From contig NZ_FRFF01000006.1 in the NCBI RefSeq assembly GCF_900143625.1, forward strand, positions 33,382 to 97,381: a DNA stretch of 64,000 nucleotides, read 5' to 3'. The stretch is from Nocardiopsis sp. JB363 (GTDB lineage: Bacteria > Actinomycetota > Actinomycetes > Streptosporangiales > Streptosporangiaceae). Below, in pieces: positions 1 to 11,300 of the stretch. The first letter of the stretch is position 1, and each line of letters opens with the position of its first letter. Under the pieces are notes generated by a model that did not search any database, had not been told where the DNA came from, and saw only the letters and a program-made list of their open reading frames with translations. The position numbers were made by a program, and so were the translations under genes.

Positions 1-2
1 GG

Positions 3-3000
3 GGCGCGCCGCACGTGCCGCCGACAGTGCCGGTGGTCGCCGACACGGGCTGGCCGTGGCTGCGCCCGGACCTGCTCACCTGGGACGAACTGCGCACGCT
101 CCTCGACCGGGTGGACGTCACTGACGCGCGCGTGGAGCGGGCGGTGGCCGAGGCGCTCGACCTCGAAGGCGATATCCCCATGGTCGGGCGGGGTCTGGCC
201 GCGTGGTGGGCCGCACTTGCCGAACACGGCGCGGGCGAAGCGGGGTACGCCCCGCCTGAGGAGGGGACGGGCCGCCGGAGGCGGGCCATGGAGGCGCTCG
301 CGTGCGCGAGCGTGATGGACCGGCTCTCGACCCGCGCGGGTATCAGCGCGCCGCTGGGCGACGCCGACGACGACTTCGCCGCGCTCGTGCGGGCCGTGAC
401 GCTCTGCGACCTGGACGCCGCCGACGTCGTGCGCGCGATCATGGCTCCGGGCGACGCCGACTCGGCCCCGGTGCCGCTGTCCCGGGACGCGGACACGACG
501 CCGCTCGCAGCAGTACGGCGTATGCGTGCCCAGGCGGCGGCGGACACTCCGGCGTCGGTGTTCGGCACCCTCGCGCGCAGCGGCTGCGGTACCGAACTCG
601 CGTGCGCGCCCCTGGAGGGCGATATCGGAGACGGGTCGGTCACCCTACCGTGGACAGCGTCGCGCGCCAGGTTTCTGCCCGCGTTGGTCGACCTGTGGAG
701 CCGCGGAGCCGAGGTCGACTGGAAGCACTGGTTCGGGCCGCGGCCGCGGCGTCGGGCGTCTCTGCCGACCTACCCGTTCCAACGTGCCATCCACCGGGTC
801 GGCGGACCGGTCGCGGTGTCGGCCTCGGCGGCCCCGACCACCTACGAGTTGGTGGAGACCTGGAGCGACGTCCCGCGGTCGGCCGCACCCGGTACGCGAC
901 CCGCGCTGGTCGTCGCCGCCGAGGACGCGAGCGCCGGGGTGTGGACGGACACGGAGACGGACCCGCGCAGGCTCACCCACCGGCCCGGAACCGACTTCGA
1001 TCGCGCTGCGGGCCGCGGCGACCTCCGGACCTTCGACGCTTGGACGGCCCTGCTCGCCGACGTCGCGCACACCGGTGTGGGTGTCGACGCCGTGGTGCTG
1101 GTCGCCGGGCCCGACGATCGGACCGGCGAGACCGACACACACTGGTCGGTGACTGCGGCGCTCGGCGTGGCCCGGGCCGCGATGCGCCTAGGCGTCGAGC
1201 ACCCGCTGCGGATCGTGCAGCTCGTCCTGCCCGGAGCCGAGGGGGCGGCTGTGGAGGCCGCACGCGCGTTGGGACCTGCGCTCGCCGCCGAGTCCACGAC
1301 CGTGTCGTTCTCCACTGTGGACGTGCACGACGAGATGTCCGGACCCGAGTTGGCCGAGCTTGTCCGTTCGGTCGTCGCCGCGCCGCCGCACCCGGTGCTC
1401 CGGGCGGGCCGCGACCGGTGCGTCCGTCTTGGCTACCGGTCGGTGCCCGCGCGGCTTCGGAAACGGTGGGACCTCCGTCCTGGCCTGCACATCGTGGCCG
1501 GAGGCGGCGGCGGACTGGGACAGCAGTACGCCCGCGCGCTGCTCGCTGTCCCTGGCGTGACGGTCGCGCTCCTGGGCCGTGCCGAGCGGGGGCCCACCGA
1601 TCTCATGGCAAAGTACGGTGACCGATTGCGCTACCTCAGCTGCGACATCACCGACTCGGAGGGGGTGCGGGCAGCAGTGGCGGCCGCCGTGGACGTCGCC
1701 GGAGAGGTACGCGGACTCGTCCACGCCGCCGGTGTCCTGGACGACGCGTTCGTACGCAACCTCGACGAGCGGCGGCTCCGGGACGTCCTCGCACCCAAGA
1801 TCTGCGGTGTGCACAACCTCGACGAGGCAACCGCCGACCAGCCGCTCGATCACTTCCTGCTGTGCTCGTCGCTTGCGGTGACGTTCGGCAACCCCGGCCA
1901 GGCCGGGTACGCCGTCGCGAACGCCTATCTCGACGCCGCGGCCCGTGAGCGCAACCGGATGCGCGACGCCGGGCTGCGCAGCGGCGTGTGCGCCTCCGTG
2001 CAGTGGGGCTGGTGGGCCGATGGCGGCATGCACCTCGACCCGGCGCACCGGCTGGTGGCCACCGGGGCGCTGGCGCCCATGCCGAGTGCGGACGGGCTCG
2101 CCGTCACGGCGGGCGCGCTCGCGGACGGACGCGAGAACGTGGTCGTCGTCCACGGCGACCGGTCGCGGGAACACCTGGTCACCGCGGCATTCACGACCGC
2201 GGAACCGGATCCGGGCGACGCCATGCCCGCGGTCGGCTCCGCCCGCCCCACGGAAAGTGAGGAGCCGGCCGCGGACGAGGCCGCGCGCGACTATGTGCGC
2301 ACCGCGCTCGCCGACATTCTGGGCACCTCGGCCGCCGATATGGACCTGGAGTGCGGCATCGAGACCCACGGTGTGGACTCGATCCACGTCCTGCGCTTCA
2401 GCCAGATGCTGGAGGCCGACCTGGGCTGTCAGGAGCCCGCGCTGCTCTTCGAGAGCCGGACCCTGGAGGCCGCCGCCCGGCGCCTGGCGGCGCGCCACGG
2501 CGAGGCATTGACCACGTGGGCGCGAGGGTCGTCGGGGGAAGCCGCGGAGGCCGCGGAGGCCGAACCGACGATGGATCGGATCGTGGACGGCCGTGTCGCT
2601 GACGGCGCGGCCGACGGGGCCGAGGAACCGGCCGACGCGCGCGACGCGATCGCGGTCGTCGGTATGGCCGGGCGATACCCGGGTGCCGCCGACCTGGACG
2701 CCTTCTGGGACGTCTTGCGCCGGGGCGAGGTGCACATTACCGACATCCCGCGTGACCGCTGGGGCGCCGATCCGCACCGAGGCAGCGCGAACTCCTGCCC
2801 GCGCGGGGGGTTCCTCAGCGGCATCGACCATTTCGATCCGCTGTTCTTCGGTATCTCCACCACCGACGCGATCACGATGGACCCGCAGGAGCGCCTGTTT
2901 CTCCAGACCGCCTGGCACGCGTTCGAGGACGCCGGAATCCCCACGTCCTCGCTCGGGGACCCGGATGACCCGGACCAGCGGCGTGTTGGCGTGTTCGTCG

Positions 3001-6000
3001 GCGTGACCACGGCGACGAACAGCATGTTCGGCCCCGAGTACTGGCGGCGCGGAGAGGACGTCTTCCCCACGTCGATGCCGTGGGCGATCGCCAACCGGGT
3101 CTCGCACGCGTTCGACCTGCGCGGCCCCAGCATCGCCGTGGACACCGCGTGTGCGTCCTCGCTCAACGCTGTGCATCTGGCCGTGCGCGGCCTGAGAGCG
3201 GGGGAGTGTGCCGCCGCGTTGGTCGGCGGAGTCAACCTCTACCTGCACCCCTGGAAGTACGCCTACCTCGGGCACAAGCAGATGGTCTCGCCGACCGGCG
3301 TGTGCAGCGCGTTCGGCGCTGCGGCGGACGGGTTCGTTCCAGGAGAAGGCGTCGGCGCGCTGCTGCTCAAACCCCTCGCCGATGCGACACGGGACGGTGA
3401 CCGCGTGCTCGGCCTCATCCGAGGCACGGCGGTCAACCATGGCGGGCGGGCCCGGGGATTCACCGTGCCCCGGCCCAGCGCGCAAAGCGCCGTCGTCGGT
3501 GCGGCGGTGCGGGACGCCGGGGTGGACCCGAACAGTCTCGGCTACGTGGAGGCGCACGGCACCGGCACACGGCTCGGTGATCCGGTGGAGATCAGTGGGC
3601 TGGCCGAGGCGCTGGGCACGCTCCCGGGCCACCGTCTGCCGGTCGGATCGGTGAAGTCGCAGATCGGACACTTGGAGGCCGCAGCCGGGATCGCGGGCCT
3701 GACCAAGGTCCTTCTCCAGTTGCGGCACCGCACCCTCGTGCCCAGCTTGCATGCGGAACCGCCCAACCCTGTGCTCGACCTGGACGCGGTCGGAATCGAG
3801 GTCGTGTCTGAGACGCGGCGGTGGCAGGTGGACAGCGGTGCCGAGGGACCGCCGCGACGGGCTGGGGTCAGCTCGTTCGGGGCCGGGGGCAGCAACGCGC
3901 ACGTCGTGGTCGAAGAGTACGGAGCGGGGGCGGTGCGTGTGGAGCCGGGCGACCTACCCGGACCGCACGCGTTCTGCGTCTCGGCGGCGGCGCGCGAACA
4001 GCTCGACGAAGTATGTGCGGGACTGGCCAGGTGGGCGGCCCAGCATTCCGGGACCCCGCCCGCCGTGCTCGCCCATCACCTCCAGGTGCGCCGGGACGCG
4101 CTGGCTCACCGCGTGGTCGTCGTCGCCGACACGCTCGACCGGCTCATCGACGTCCTGCACGCCCGGGCGCGTGGGGAGGCCCCCGTCGACCTCGTCGTCG
4201 GGCGCCGGGCCTCCCAGGTCCGCGGGGCGGCGGCACGGGCGGCGGCCGCGGCCGGACCGCACGCCGACGTCCGGACCCTGGCCCGACTGTGGGCCGACGG
4301 CGCCATCGTGGACTGGAGCGCCCGCTGGCCCGCCGGGCTCCCGCACCTGGACCTGCCGCTCTACCCGTTCGCCCGCCACCGGATCGCGTTATCCGAACCC
4401 GGTGCGTCCGACGGTGCCGGAGACCCCGGCATGGACGGTGCGGAGACCGGTGAGCGCCAGGGGGATGGCGGACGGCTCGCGCGCTGGCGCCGGGCGCGGG
4501 TGAGAGCGGTCGAACTCGACGCGGCCGAGACCGTCCTCGACCACCACCGCGTGCACGGCACCCCCGTCCTGCCCGCGGTCGCGGTGATCGAGCTCGTCCT
4601 CGCGGCGGCAGAGGAATGCGGCCTGAACCCCTCCGGTCTACGCAGACTCGTCATGTCCGAGCCGATCGCGGTCGCGGACCGGCTCTCCCTGCTCGTGGAA
4701 TTCACCGATGACGCGCGGTTCACCGTGACGAGCCCCGGCACACCGGGGCGCACGACCCACGCGCAGGGACGTCTGCTCACCGAGTCGGTGGAGGGCATGG
4801 CCGCTGACCTCGCGGGGGTCCGTGAGCGCTGCGCCGAACAAGTCGATCCCGCCCGCGTCTACGGCACCCTCGGTTCCCGCGGACTCGAACTCGGAGGCCC
4901 GTACCGGGGACTCGCCGAGCTCGCCCTCGGTGAGGGCGAGGTGGTCGCGCGCGTCGTGCGGCCCCCCGACGACGACCGGAGCCCCGGCGCGACGGCACTG
5001 GACCCGGCCGTCTTCGACTCCTGCCTGCAGCCGTCCGTGCTCATCGCCGGTGGGGACGCCCTGCGCCTGCCGTTCGAGATCGGCCGATGTGAGGTGCTCG
5101 GCCCGCTGCCCGACGAGGTCCACTCGCACCTATGGCGGACCCGGTCCGTGCACGGCGCGACCTGCTTCGACGTCGATGTGCGCGGGCCGGACGGGGGACT
5201 CCTCGTGCGCCTCCGCGACTTCTGGGTACGCGACAGCCCGGCCTCCAGGGGAGGTGCGGCGGGCGCGGACATGGCGGGCCCCGTGGCCACGGCGCCCGTC
5301 GCCGGCGCGGTCCCCGGCCCTGCGGACGACCGCATCGCTCTGCTGGCGCCGTCGTGGTCGGCCGTGACCGGGACGGCCCGCCGCGCCGACGCCCGGCTGA
5401 TCGTCGTGACCGACGATGAGCTGCTGGGCCGGGACCTCGTCCGGGGAGCGGACGGATCGCACAGCGGAGTCCTCGCGCTCGCGAACTGGACGTCGGAACC
5501 CGTCGAGTCCGAGCGCGCACTGGCGGAAGCGGTCGACGGCCCCGGGGGCGATCCGGTGGACGTCGTCCTTCTCACGGGACGCGGCGGGTCCTCCGACCCG
5601 TCGTCCGAACCGGTCGCCAACGCGGTCTTGGCCGCTCTCCGACGCCTCGTGCATTCGGAAACGTCCGCCGCTCGGTTGCTGTGCGTGTACGCCGGTGACG
5701 ACACGCCGCCGCCGGCGATCGGCGCGCTCGCGGGCCTGCTGACCACCGCCAACACCGAACTCGACAGGTGCACCGGAGCGGTGCTGCACGTCGTGGCGGG
5801 TGATTCGGTACCGGCGGCCGTCCGGCGGCTCCGCGACTTGGAGTCCTGGGACCACGCCGAGTACCGCGTCGCAGGCGGCACGCTTCTGGTGCCCACCTGG
5901 GAACAGCGGGCCGTGCCCGAGGGGCGCCCGCCTCTGCGGACCGGTGGCGTCCACCTCGTCACCGGTGGCAACGGCGGACTGGGACGCCGGCTGGTCGAAC

Positions 6001-8357
6001 ACCTGGTACGCCAGTACGAGGCGACCGTGGTCGTCGCGTCCCGCTCGGGGACCGACCTCGAACTGGCGGTGGACGTACGCCCCTCGGTCCGCTTCGTCCG
6101 CGCCGACGTCACCACGAAGGCCGGTGCCGAGGCCGCCGTCGCGGCCACCCGACGGGTGCGCGGCCGACTGGACGGGATCTTCCATTGCGCGGCCGTCCTG
6201 CGCGATGAATACGTCCTCGCCGCGACCGAGGAGGCCGTGGGCGCGGTGCTGGCACCCAAGGTGCGCGGAGCCCTCCACCTCGACCGCGCCACAGCTGAGG
6301 ACGAGCCCGGGGTGTTCTGCGTCTTCTCATCGGTCGCCGGGCAGGTCGCCAACCCGGGCCAGGCGGTCTACGCCTACGCCAACTCCTGGCTCGACCGGTT
6401 CGCGGCACGGCGCGCCGAGCGCTCCGGGACCACGTTGTCCTTGCTGGTCCCCTACGTCGCCGACGGCGGTATGGCGATGCCCGATGAGCAGGGGCGGCAG
6501 CTGGAACGTCGGTACGGCTTGCGTCCGGTGACCAGCGCTCAGGTACTCACCGGACTCGACGCGGCCCTCGGGTCGGGCGAGCCCGTACTCGCGGTCGTTC
6601 CTCCGAGCGGCGTCCTCGACCAGCGACCGGAGCCGGATCGCGCGGACAGCGGCGGCACTGTGGAGGCGCTGACAGCGTTCCTGCTCGCAAGGGTCGGAGC
6701 GCTGAGCATGACCGACCCGTCGCAGATGGACGCAGACGCTGAACTCGCCGTGTACGGCTTGGACTCCATCGCGTTCAGCAGCCTGGCGGTCGAGGTCAAT
6801 GACGCGTTCGGCACCGACATCAGTCCGGCGACGTTCTTCGAGTACTCCACCGTGCGTGCGCTGGCCGGGCACTTCGGCGACTCCGTCGACGTCCCGCCGC
6901 GCACCTTTCCGGCACCCGCGCAACCGCAGGCACCGGAAACCGGGACGCTCGAACCGGACGCGCCGCGACCACGGCCCGAGCCCGCCGTCCCTGCGGCGCC
7001 CACCACTCCCGCCGTCTCCACCGCTTCCAAGCCCGACCGCGATGGCGGCCCAGCCGCGGAGCCGATCGCGATCATCGGCATGGCGGGCCGCTTCCCCGGG
7101 TCGGCGGACGCGGACGAGTTCTGGACGCACTTGGAGTCCGGTGACGACCTCGTCACCGAGATCCCCAAGGACCGGTGGGACTGGCAGGAGTACTACGACC
7201 CCGACATGGCACGGGAGAACACCACCAACAGTAAGTGGGGCGGGTTCGTTCCGGGTGTCGACGAGTTCGACCACGCCTTCTTCGGCATCTCGCCGCGCGA
7301 GGCCACGCTCATGGACCCGCAGCACCGGCTGTTCCTACAGACCGCATACCAGACCGTTGAGGACGCGGGCTACCGGCCGTCGGCGCTGTCGCGTGGGCGC
7401 ACCGGGGTGTTCGTCGGTGTCGCGAGCCACGACTACTTCGAGCTGGTCCGCGGCTCGGGGCGTCCGATCGAAGGACACAGCGCGACCGGGATGTTCCACT
7501 CGCTGCTGCCCAACCGGGTGTCCTATCTCCTCAATCTCACTGGGCCCAGCTTCCCGATCGACGCCGCCTGTTCCAGCTCGCTGGTCTCGGTGCACACCGC
7601 CGTCGAGGCGCTGCGCGCGGGCAGCTGCGACACCGCCATCGCGGGTGGGGTCAACCTGCTCATCTCGCCGACCATCTACATCGCGTTCTCTCGCGCGGGC
7701 ATGCTCAGTCCGACCGGCCGGTGCCGCACCTTCGACCAGGCCGCCGACGGCTACGTCCGGGGCGAGGGCGTGGCGGCCGTCCTACTCAAACCGCTGCGCC
7801 GCGCCCTGGCGGATGGGGACCACATCCACGGGGTGATCCGGGGCAGCGCGGTCAACCACGGTGGCCGGGTCAACACGCTCACCACACCCAACCCGAACGC
7901 CCAGGCAGAGTTGATCCGCAGCGCTCTGGCCGCGGCCGGGGTCACCGCCGACGAGCTCGACTACGTCGAGATGCACGGCACCGGCACGCCGCTCGGTGAT
8001 CCGATCGAGATCAACGGGCTGAAGAAGGCGCTGGGACGGTCGCCACGCGAGCACGGACCGGGAGGACGGAGCGAACTCGTCGTCGGATCGGTCAAGTCCG
8101 TCGTCGGACACCTGGAGGCGGCCGCGGGCATGGCGGGGCTGTTCAAGGTCCTGCTGGGCATGCGGCACGGGGCCCTCCCGCGCAACCTCCACCTGCACAC
8201 GCTCAACGAGCACATCCGGCTGGAGGACTCCGGTATCCGCATCGCCGACACAGCCGTGCACTGGCCCGCAGGCGATCGCCCGCGCCTCGCCGGGATCAGC
8301 TCATTCGGGTTCGGCGGGATCAACGCGCACGTCGTCGTAGAGGAGGGACCGCGATGA
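3..8357 (+). CDS. Trans-AT type I polyketide synthase, 5'-truncated by window edge (KR-ACP-KS-DH-KR-ACP-KS)
   Basis: The frame is open to the left edge, so the true start is upstream; residues are counted from the GTG at 15. Seen in order: about 270 residues of unassigned/linker sequence ending in a typical LPTYPF linker; KR (about 275-715, GGGGGLG cofactor loop, LDD motif suggesting B-type stereochemistry); ACP with Ser789 in GVDS; KS (Cys1046 in TACASS, His1181, His1219); DH (His1511 in HRVHGTPVLP, Asp1668 in FDSCLQ); KR (about 1975-2185, GGNGGLG, Tyr in VYAYAN); ACP with Ser2251; a second KS (Cys2519, His2654, His2699). There is no AT domain, so extender units must be loaded in trans. The protein stops directly after the last KS core; that KS's flanking subdomain is encoded by the next gene, whose ATG overlaps this stop. 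The product is a cytosolic assembly-line enzyme that extends and reduces the chain. Confidence 0.93.
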   Translation, partial: GAPHVPPTVPVVADTGWPWLRPDLLTWDELRTLLDRVDVTDARVERAVAEALDLEGDIPMVGRGLAAWWAALAEHGAGEAGYAPPEEGTGRRRRAMEALACASVMDRLSTRAGISAPLGDADDDFAALVRAVTLCDLDAADVVRAIMAPGDADSAPVPLSRDADTTPLAAVRRMRAQAAADTPASVFGTLARSGCGTELACAPLEGDIGDGSVTLPWTASRARFLPALVDLWSRGAEVDWKHWFGPRPRRRASLPTYPFQRAIHRVGGPVAVSASAAPTTYELVETWSDVPRSAAPGTRPALVVAAEDASAGVWTDTETDPRRLTHRPGTDFDRAAGRGDLRTFDAWTALLADVAHTGVGVDAVVLVAGPDDRTGETDTHWSVTAALGVARAAMRLGVEHPLRIVQLVLPGAEGAAVEAARALGPALAAESTTVSFSTVDVHDEMSGPELAELVRSVVAAPPHPVLRAGRDRCVRLGYRSVPARLRKRWDLRPGLHIVAGGGGGLGQQYARALLAVPGVTVALLGRAERGPTDLMAKYGDRLRYLSCDITDSEGVRAAVAAAVDVAGEVRGLVHAAGVLDDAFVRNLDERRLRDVLAPKICGVHNLDEATADQPLDHFLLCSSLAVTFGNPGQAGYAVANAYLDAAARERNRMRDAGLRSGVCASVQWGWWADGGMHLDPAHRLVATGALAPMPSADGLAVTAGALADGRENVVVVHGDRSREHLVTAAFTTAEPDPGDAMPAVGSARPTESEEPAADEAARDYVRTALADILGTSAADMDLECGIETHGVDSIHVLRFSQMLEADLGCQEPALLFESRTLEAAARRLAARHGEALTTWARGSSGEAAEAAEAEPTMDRIVDGRVADGAADGAEEPADARDAIAVVGMAGRYPGAADLDAFWDVLRRGEVHITDIPRDRWGADPHRGSANSCPRGGFLSGIDHFDPLFFGISTTDAITMDPQERLFLQTAWHAFEDAGIPTSSLGDPDDPDQRRVGVFVGVTTATNSMFGPEYWRRGEDVFPTSMPWAIANRVSHAFDLRGPSIAVDTACASSLNAVHLAVRGLRAGECAAALVGGVNLYLHPWKYAYLGHKQMVSPTGVCSAFGAAADGFVPGEGVGALLLKPLADATRDGDRVLGLIRGTAVNHGGRARGFTVPRPSAQSAVVGAAVRDAGVDPNSLGYVEAHGTGTRLGDPVEISGLAEALGTLPGHRLPVGSVKSQIGHLEAAAGIAGLTKVLLQLRHRTLVPSLHAEPPNPVLDLDAVGIEVVSETRRWQVDSGAEGPPRRAGVSSFGAGGSNAHVVVEEYGAGAVRVEPGDLPGPHAFCVSAAAREQLDEVCAGLARWAAQHSGTPPAVLAHHLQVRRDALAHRVVVVADTLDRLIDVLHARARGEAPVDLVVGRRASQVRGAAARAAAAAGPHADVRTLARLWADGAIVDWSARWPAGLPHLDLPLYPFARHRIALSEPGASDGAGDPGMDGAETGERQGDGGRLARWRRARVRAVELDAAETVLDHHRVHGTPVLPAVAVIELVLAAAEECGLNPSGLRRLVMSEPIAVADRLSLLVEFTDDARFTVTSPGTPGRTTHAQGRLLTESVEGMAADLAGVRERCAEQVDPARVYGTLGSRGLELGGPYRGLAELALGEGEVVARVVRPPDDDRSPGATALDPAVFDSCLQPSVLIAGGDALRLPFEIGRCEVLGPLPDEVHSHLWRTRSVHGATCFDVDVRGPDGGLLVRLRDFWVRDSPASRGGAAGADMAGPVATAPVAGAVPGPADDRIALLAPSWSAVTGTARRADARLIVVTDDELLGRDLVRGADGSHSGVLALANWTSEPVESERALAEAVDGPGGDPVDVVLLTGRGGSSDPSSEPVANAVLAALRRLVHSETSAARLLCVYAGDDTPPPAIGALAGLLTTANTELDRCTGAVLHVVAGDSVPAAVRRLRDLESWDHAEYRVAGGTLLVPTWEQRAVPEGRPPLRTGGVHLVTGGNGGLGRRLVEHLVRQYEATVVVASRSGTDLELAVDVRPSVRFVRADVTTKAGAEAAVAATRRVRGRLDGIFHCAAVLRDEYVLAATEEAVGAVLAPKVRGALHLDRATAEDEPGVFCVFSSVAGQVANPGQAVYAYANSWLDRFAARRAERSGTTLSLLVPYVADGGMAMPDEQGRQLERRYGLRPVTSAQVLTGLDAALGSGEPVLAVVPPSGVLDQRPEPDRADSGGTVEALTAFLLARVGALSMTDPSQMDADAELAVYGLDSIAFSSLAVEVNDAFGTDISPATFFEYSTVRALAGHFGDSVDVPPRTFPAPAQPQAPETGTLEPDAPRPRPEPAVPAAPTTPAVSTASKPDRDGGPAAEPIAIIGMAGRFPGSADADEFWTHLESGDDLVTEIPKDRWDWQEYYDPDMARENTTNSKWGGFVPGVDEFDHAFFGISPREATLMDPQHRLFLQTAYQTVEDAGYRPSALSRGRTGVFVGVASHDYFELVRGSGRPIEGHSATGMFHSLLPNRVSYLLNLTGPSFPIDAACSSSLVSVHTAVEALRAGSCDTAIAGGVNLLISPTIYIAFSRAGMLSPTGRCRTFDQAADGYVRGEGVAAVLLKPLRRALADGDHIHGVIRGSAVNHGGRVNTLTTPNPNAQAELIRSALAAAGVTADELDYVEMHGTGTPLGDPIEINGLKKALGRSPREHGPGGRSELVVGSVKSVVGHLEAAAGMAGLFKVLLGMRHGALPRNLHLHTLNEHIRLEDSGIRIADTAVHWPAGDRPRLAGISSFGFGGINAHVVVEEGPR

Positions 8358-11300
8358 AACCGACCCTGAGGCTGGCGGGCACGGTACGTGTCGTGCCCCT
8401 GTCGGCCATGAACGAGGAGGCGCTGTGGCGGCGGGCGGAGGACCTACTCGCTGCCCTGCAGGGAAGCGTCGGCGTGCCGTGGGAGGAGACGGCGCGCGTC
8501 CTCGCGGACGATCTCGGGTGCGCCGTTGCGGACCTGCCCGAAGACGAGCCGCTGGTTGACCTGGGCGTCAGCCCGGCCGCCCTGGCGTCGCTGGTGCACG
8601 GCGTGGAGCGGGCAGTGGCCGCGCTCGGGCGCGGGTCGCTCGGCCGTCTGACCATTACCGACCTGCGCCGCGCGCTGGCGGGACCGGTGGACCGCCCGGA
8701 GGTCGCACTAGAGGACGTGGCGTTCACCCTCGCTTGCGGTCGCGATCCCATGCCGCGGCGACTGGCCGTGGTGGCGGGCACGGTCGGACAGCTGCGCGAC
8801 CGGATCGCGGGGTGGCTGGCAGGACGGGCGCCGGAGGGTGTCCACACGGGTGTCGCTGAGGCGATGGAGGGCGCGGCGCCGACGTCCCCGGAGGAGCTGG
8901 CCGCGTTCTGGGCCCGGGGCGGGTTGGTCGACTGGGACGCGATGTTCGCGGGGGACCCCGTGCGTAGGCTGTCCCTGCCGACTTATCGGTTCGCGGCCCG
9001 ACGGCATTGGGTCGAGGCTCCCGAGGGCACGCCGCCTGTGGTGAACGCTCCCGAAATCCTCGGCAAGGGCGGTGCGGTGGCGGCGGATCAGCCCTCCGAG
9101 GCGCTGGTGGAAAAGAGGCCGTCCGGCGGTGCGCCGGCGCGGTGGGTCGTGGCTCCTGGAGACGCGGCGGTGCGCGAGCACGTCGTCGACGGGATGCCGA
9201 CACTGCCCGGCGTCGTCCACCTGTCGCGGATGTACGCGGCGGCACAGGCGTACACGACGGGACTGTCCGAGGTACGCGAAGTCGTGTGGGTGCGCACGGC
9301 GACAGTGCCCCAGGATGGGCTCGGCCTGGCCGTGTCGTGCGTCTCGGAGGGCGCGGGGGTGCGCACCGCGATCACGGCGGGACTGGGTGGACCGGATGCA
9401 CAGGCAATGCTCTCGGAGGGGACGTGGTCGGCTCCGGAGGCGGTGGCCGAACGGCGGATCGACGTCACGGCCGCACTGGCGGCGTGCGCTGAAACGCACG
9501 ACGCGGACGACTTCTACCGCGCCCTGGCGGCCCGCGGACTCGGGTATGGGCCGCTCTACCGGGGCGTCCGTGAGCTGCACGTCGCTGAGGACCGAGTCGT
9601 CGCGGAGTTCGCGTCCGAGCGCGGGGTGGATGAGGTGCTCGACCCGACCGTCCTGGACGCGGCGCTGCAGTCGGTCGCGGGCCTGCACCTGGCGGAGACC
9701 GCCCGCAGCGGTGGAACGGTATTGCCGTTCGCTCTGGACCGGTTCACGCTGCGCACTGGGCTGCCTGCCCGGGGCTGGATCGTGACCCGCCGCCTCGGCG
9801 AGTGCTATGACCTCGACATCACCGATCAGGACGGCGTCGTCGCCGCCGAGGTGCGAGGGCTCCGCGTGCGCCGGAGGCCGGACCCGGCGACCGGTGCCCG
9901 GGTCGCGCATGCGACCCTAGCCACGGACGGATCGGCCGCCGGGGACGCGTCCGGTCCGATCACGGCCCTGCCGCGGTGGGTTCCGGCCGCGAAGCCGTCC
10001 GGCCCCGCCGCACGGGGCGGGACCGCACTCGTGATCGCCGGCCGAGGAGTGTCCGACTCGGTCGTGGACGAACTCATGGCCCGCTACTCCGGCACGACCG
10101 CCCTGGCCCGGCCCGGCACCGCAGACGTCCCGAGCGGACCGTGGGAGGACGTCTGGTTCCTCATCGGTGCACCCGGGACTCCCGGCACGTCCGGTGCGGG
10201 CGCGGGGAGCGCCTCCCAGACGGTGGTCGACGCGTTCCGGACGGTCCGCGCCCTGATCGACTACGGCGTGCTGAGCGCGGCCGTACGGTTCACGGTCGTG
10301 CTGCCCGACATCTTCGGTATCCAGGGACACATACCGGAACATCCGTTGGCCGCTGGTGTCCTCGGACTAGTGCGGTCCCTGTCGCGGGAGGTGCACGGTC
10401 CCGAAACGCGGTGCGTGAGCGTTGGGGGTCCGCTCGACGACGCTCTGCTCGACCGGGTGGCCCAGGAGCCGCCGCTGGAGTCCGGACACGACGTCGTGCT
10501 GACCTCGGACGGCCGCCATGTTCGCGAACTCATCCCCATCGACCTACGGTCTTCCGACGGCTCCGCGTTCCGCGACGGCGGCCGCTACGTGATCACGGGC
10601 GGACTCGGCGGCATCGGGTTCGAGCTGGCCCGGTACCTGTGCCGGCGCCACCACGCGCGGGTCGTGCTCACCGGAAGGCGCGCGGCCGACACCGGGGTCC
10701 GGGAACGCCTGGCCGAACTGGACTCGCTCGGTGGCCGGGTGGAGTACCGCGCTGTCGACGCCGCGGACGCCCCGGCGATGCGTGCCCTCCTCACCGACCT
10801 GCGACGGGACGGGCAGTTGCACGGTGTCGTGCACTCGGCGTTCGTCCTCGACGACGCCATCCTGGAGCGCCAAACCAAGGAGCGGTTCACCGCGGCGCTG
10901 CGGCCGAAGATCGACGGCACGGCGCACCTGCTCGACGCGCTGGTGGGCGAACGACCGGACTTCGTCCTCATCATGGGGTCGACGCAGTCGTTCGTCGGTG
11001 CGCCCGGTCAGGCCAACTACGCAGCGGCCTCCACAGGAATGGACGCCCTCGCCCTATGGGGGCGGCGTGCCCTCGGCCTGCCGGTCCGTGTCGTGCACTG
11101 GAGCCACTGGGGGTCGGTCGGGGCTGTGGCGCGGCCCGGGTACGCGGCGAGCCTGGGCGCAGCCGGCTGGCGGCCGATCGAGACCGCGGAGGGAATGGAT
11201 CTCCTGGAGCGGTTCTTGGCCACGGATCTGCCCTGCCTCGTCGGAGCGAAGGCGGAGCCGTCGACGCTGGAGATGATCGGGCTGCGCGCCGACAGCGGGC

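Noticed and set aside
1188..3902. Long open frame of about 900 codons on the minus strand inside the first synthase gene
   Set aside because: It is a mirror of the GC-rich codon pattern of the synthase; no domain is recognisable and the plus-strand protein is clearly real.
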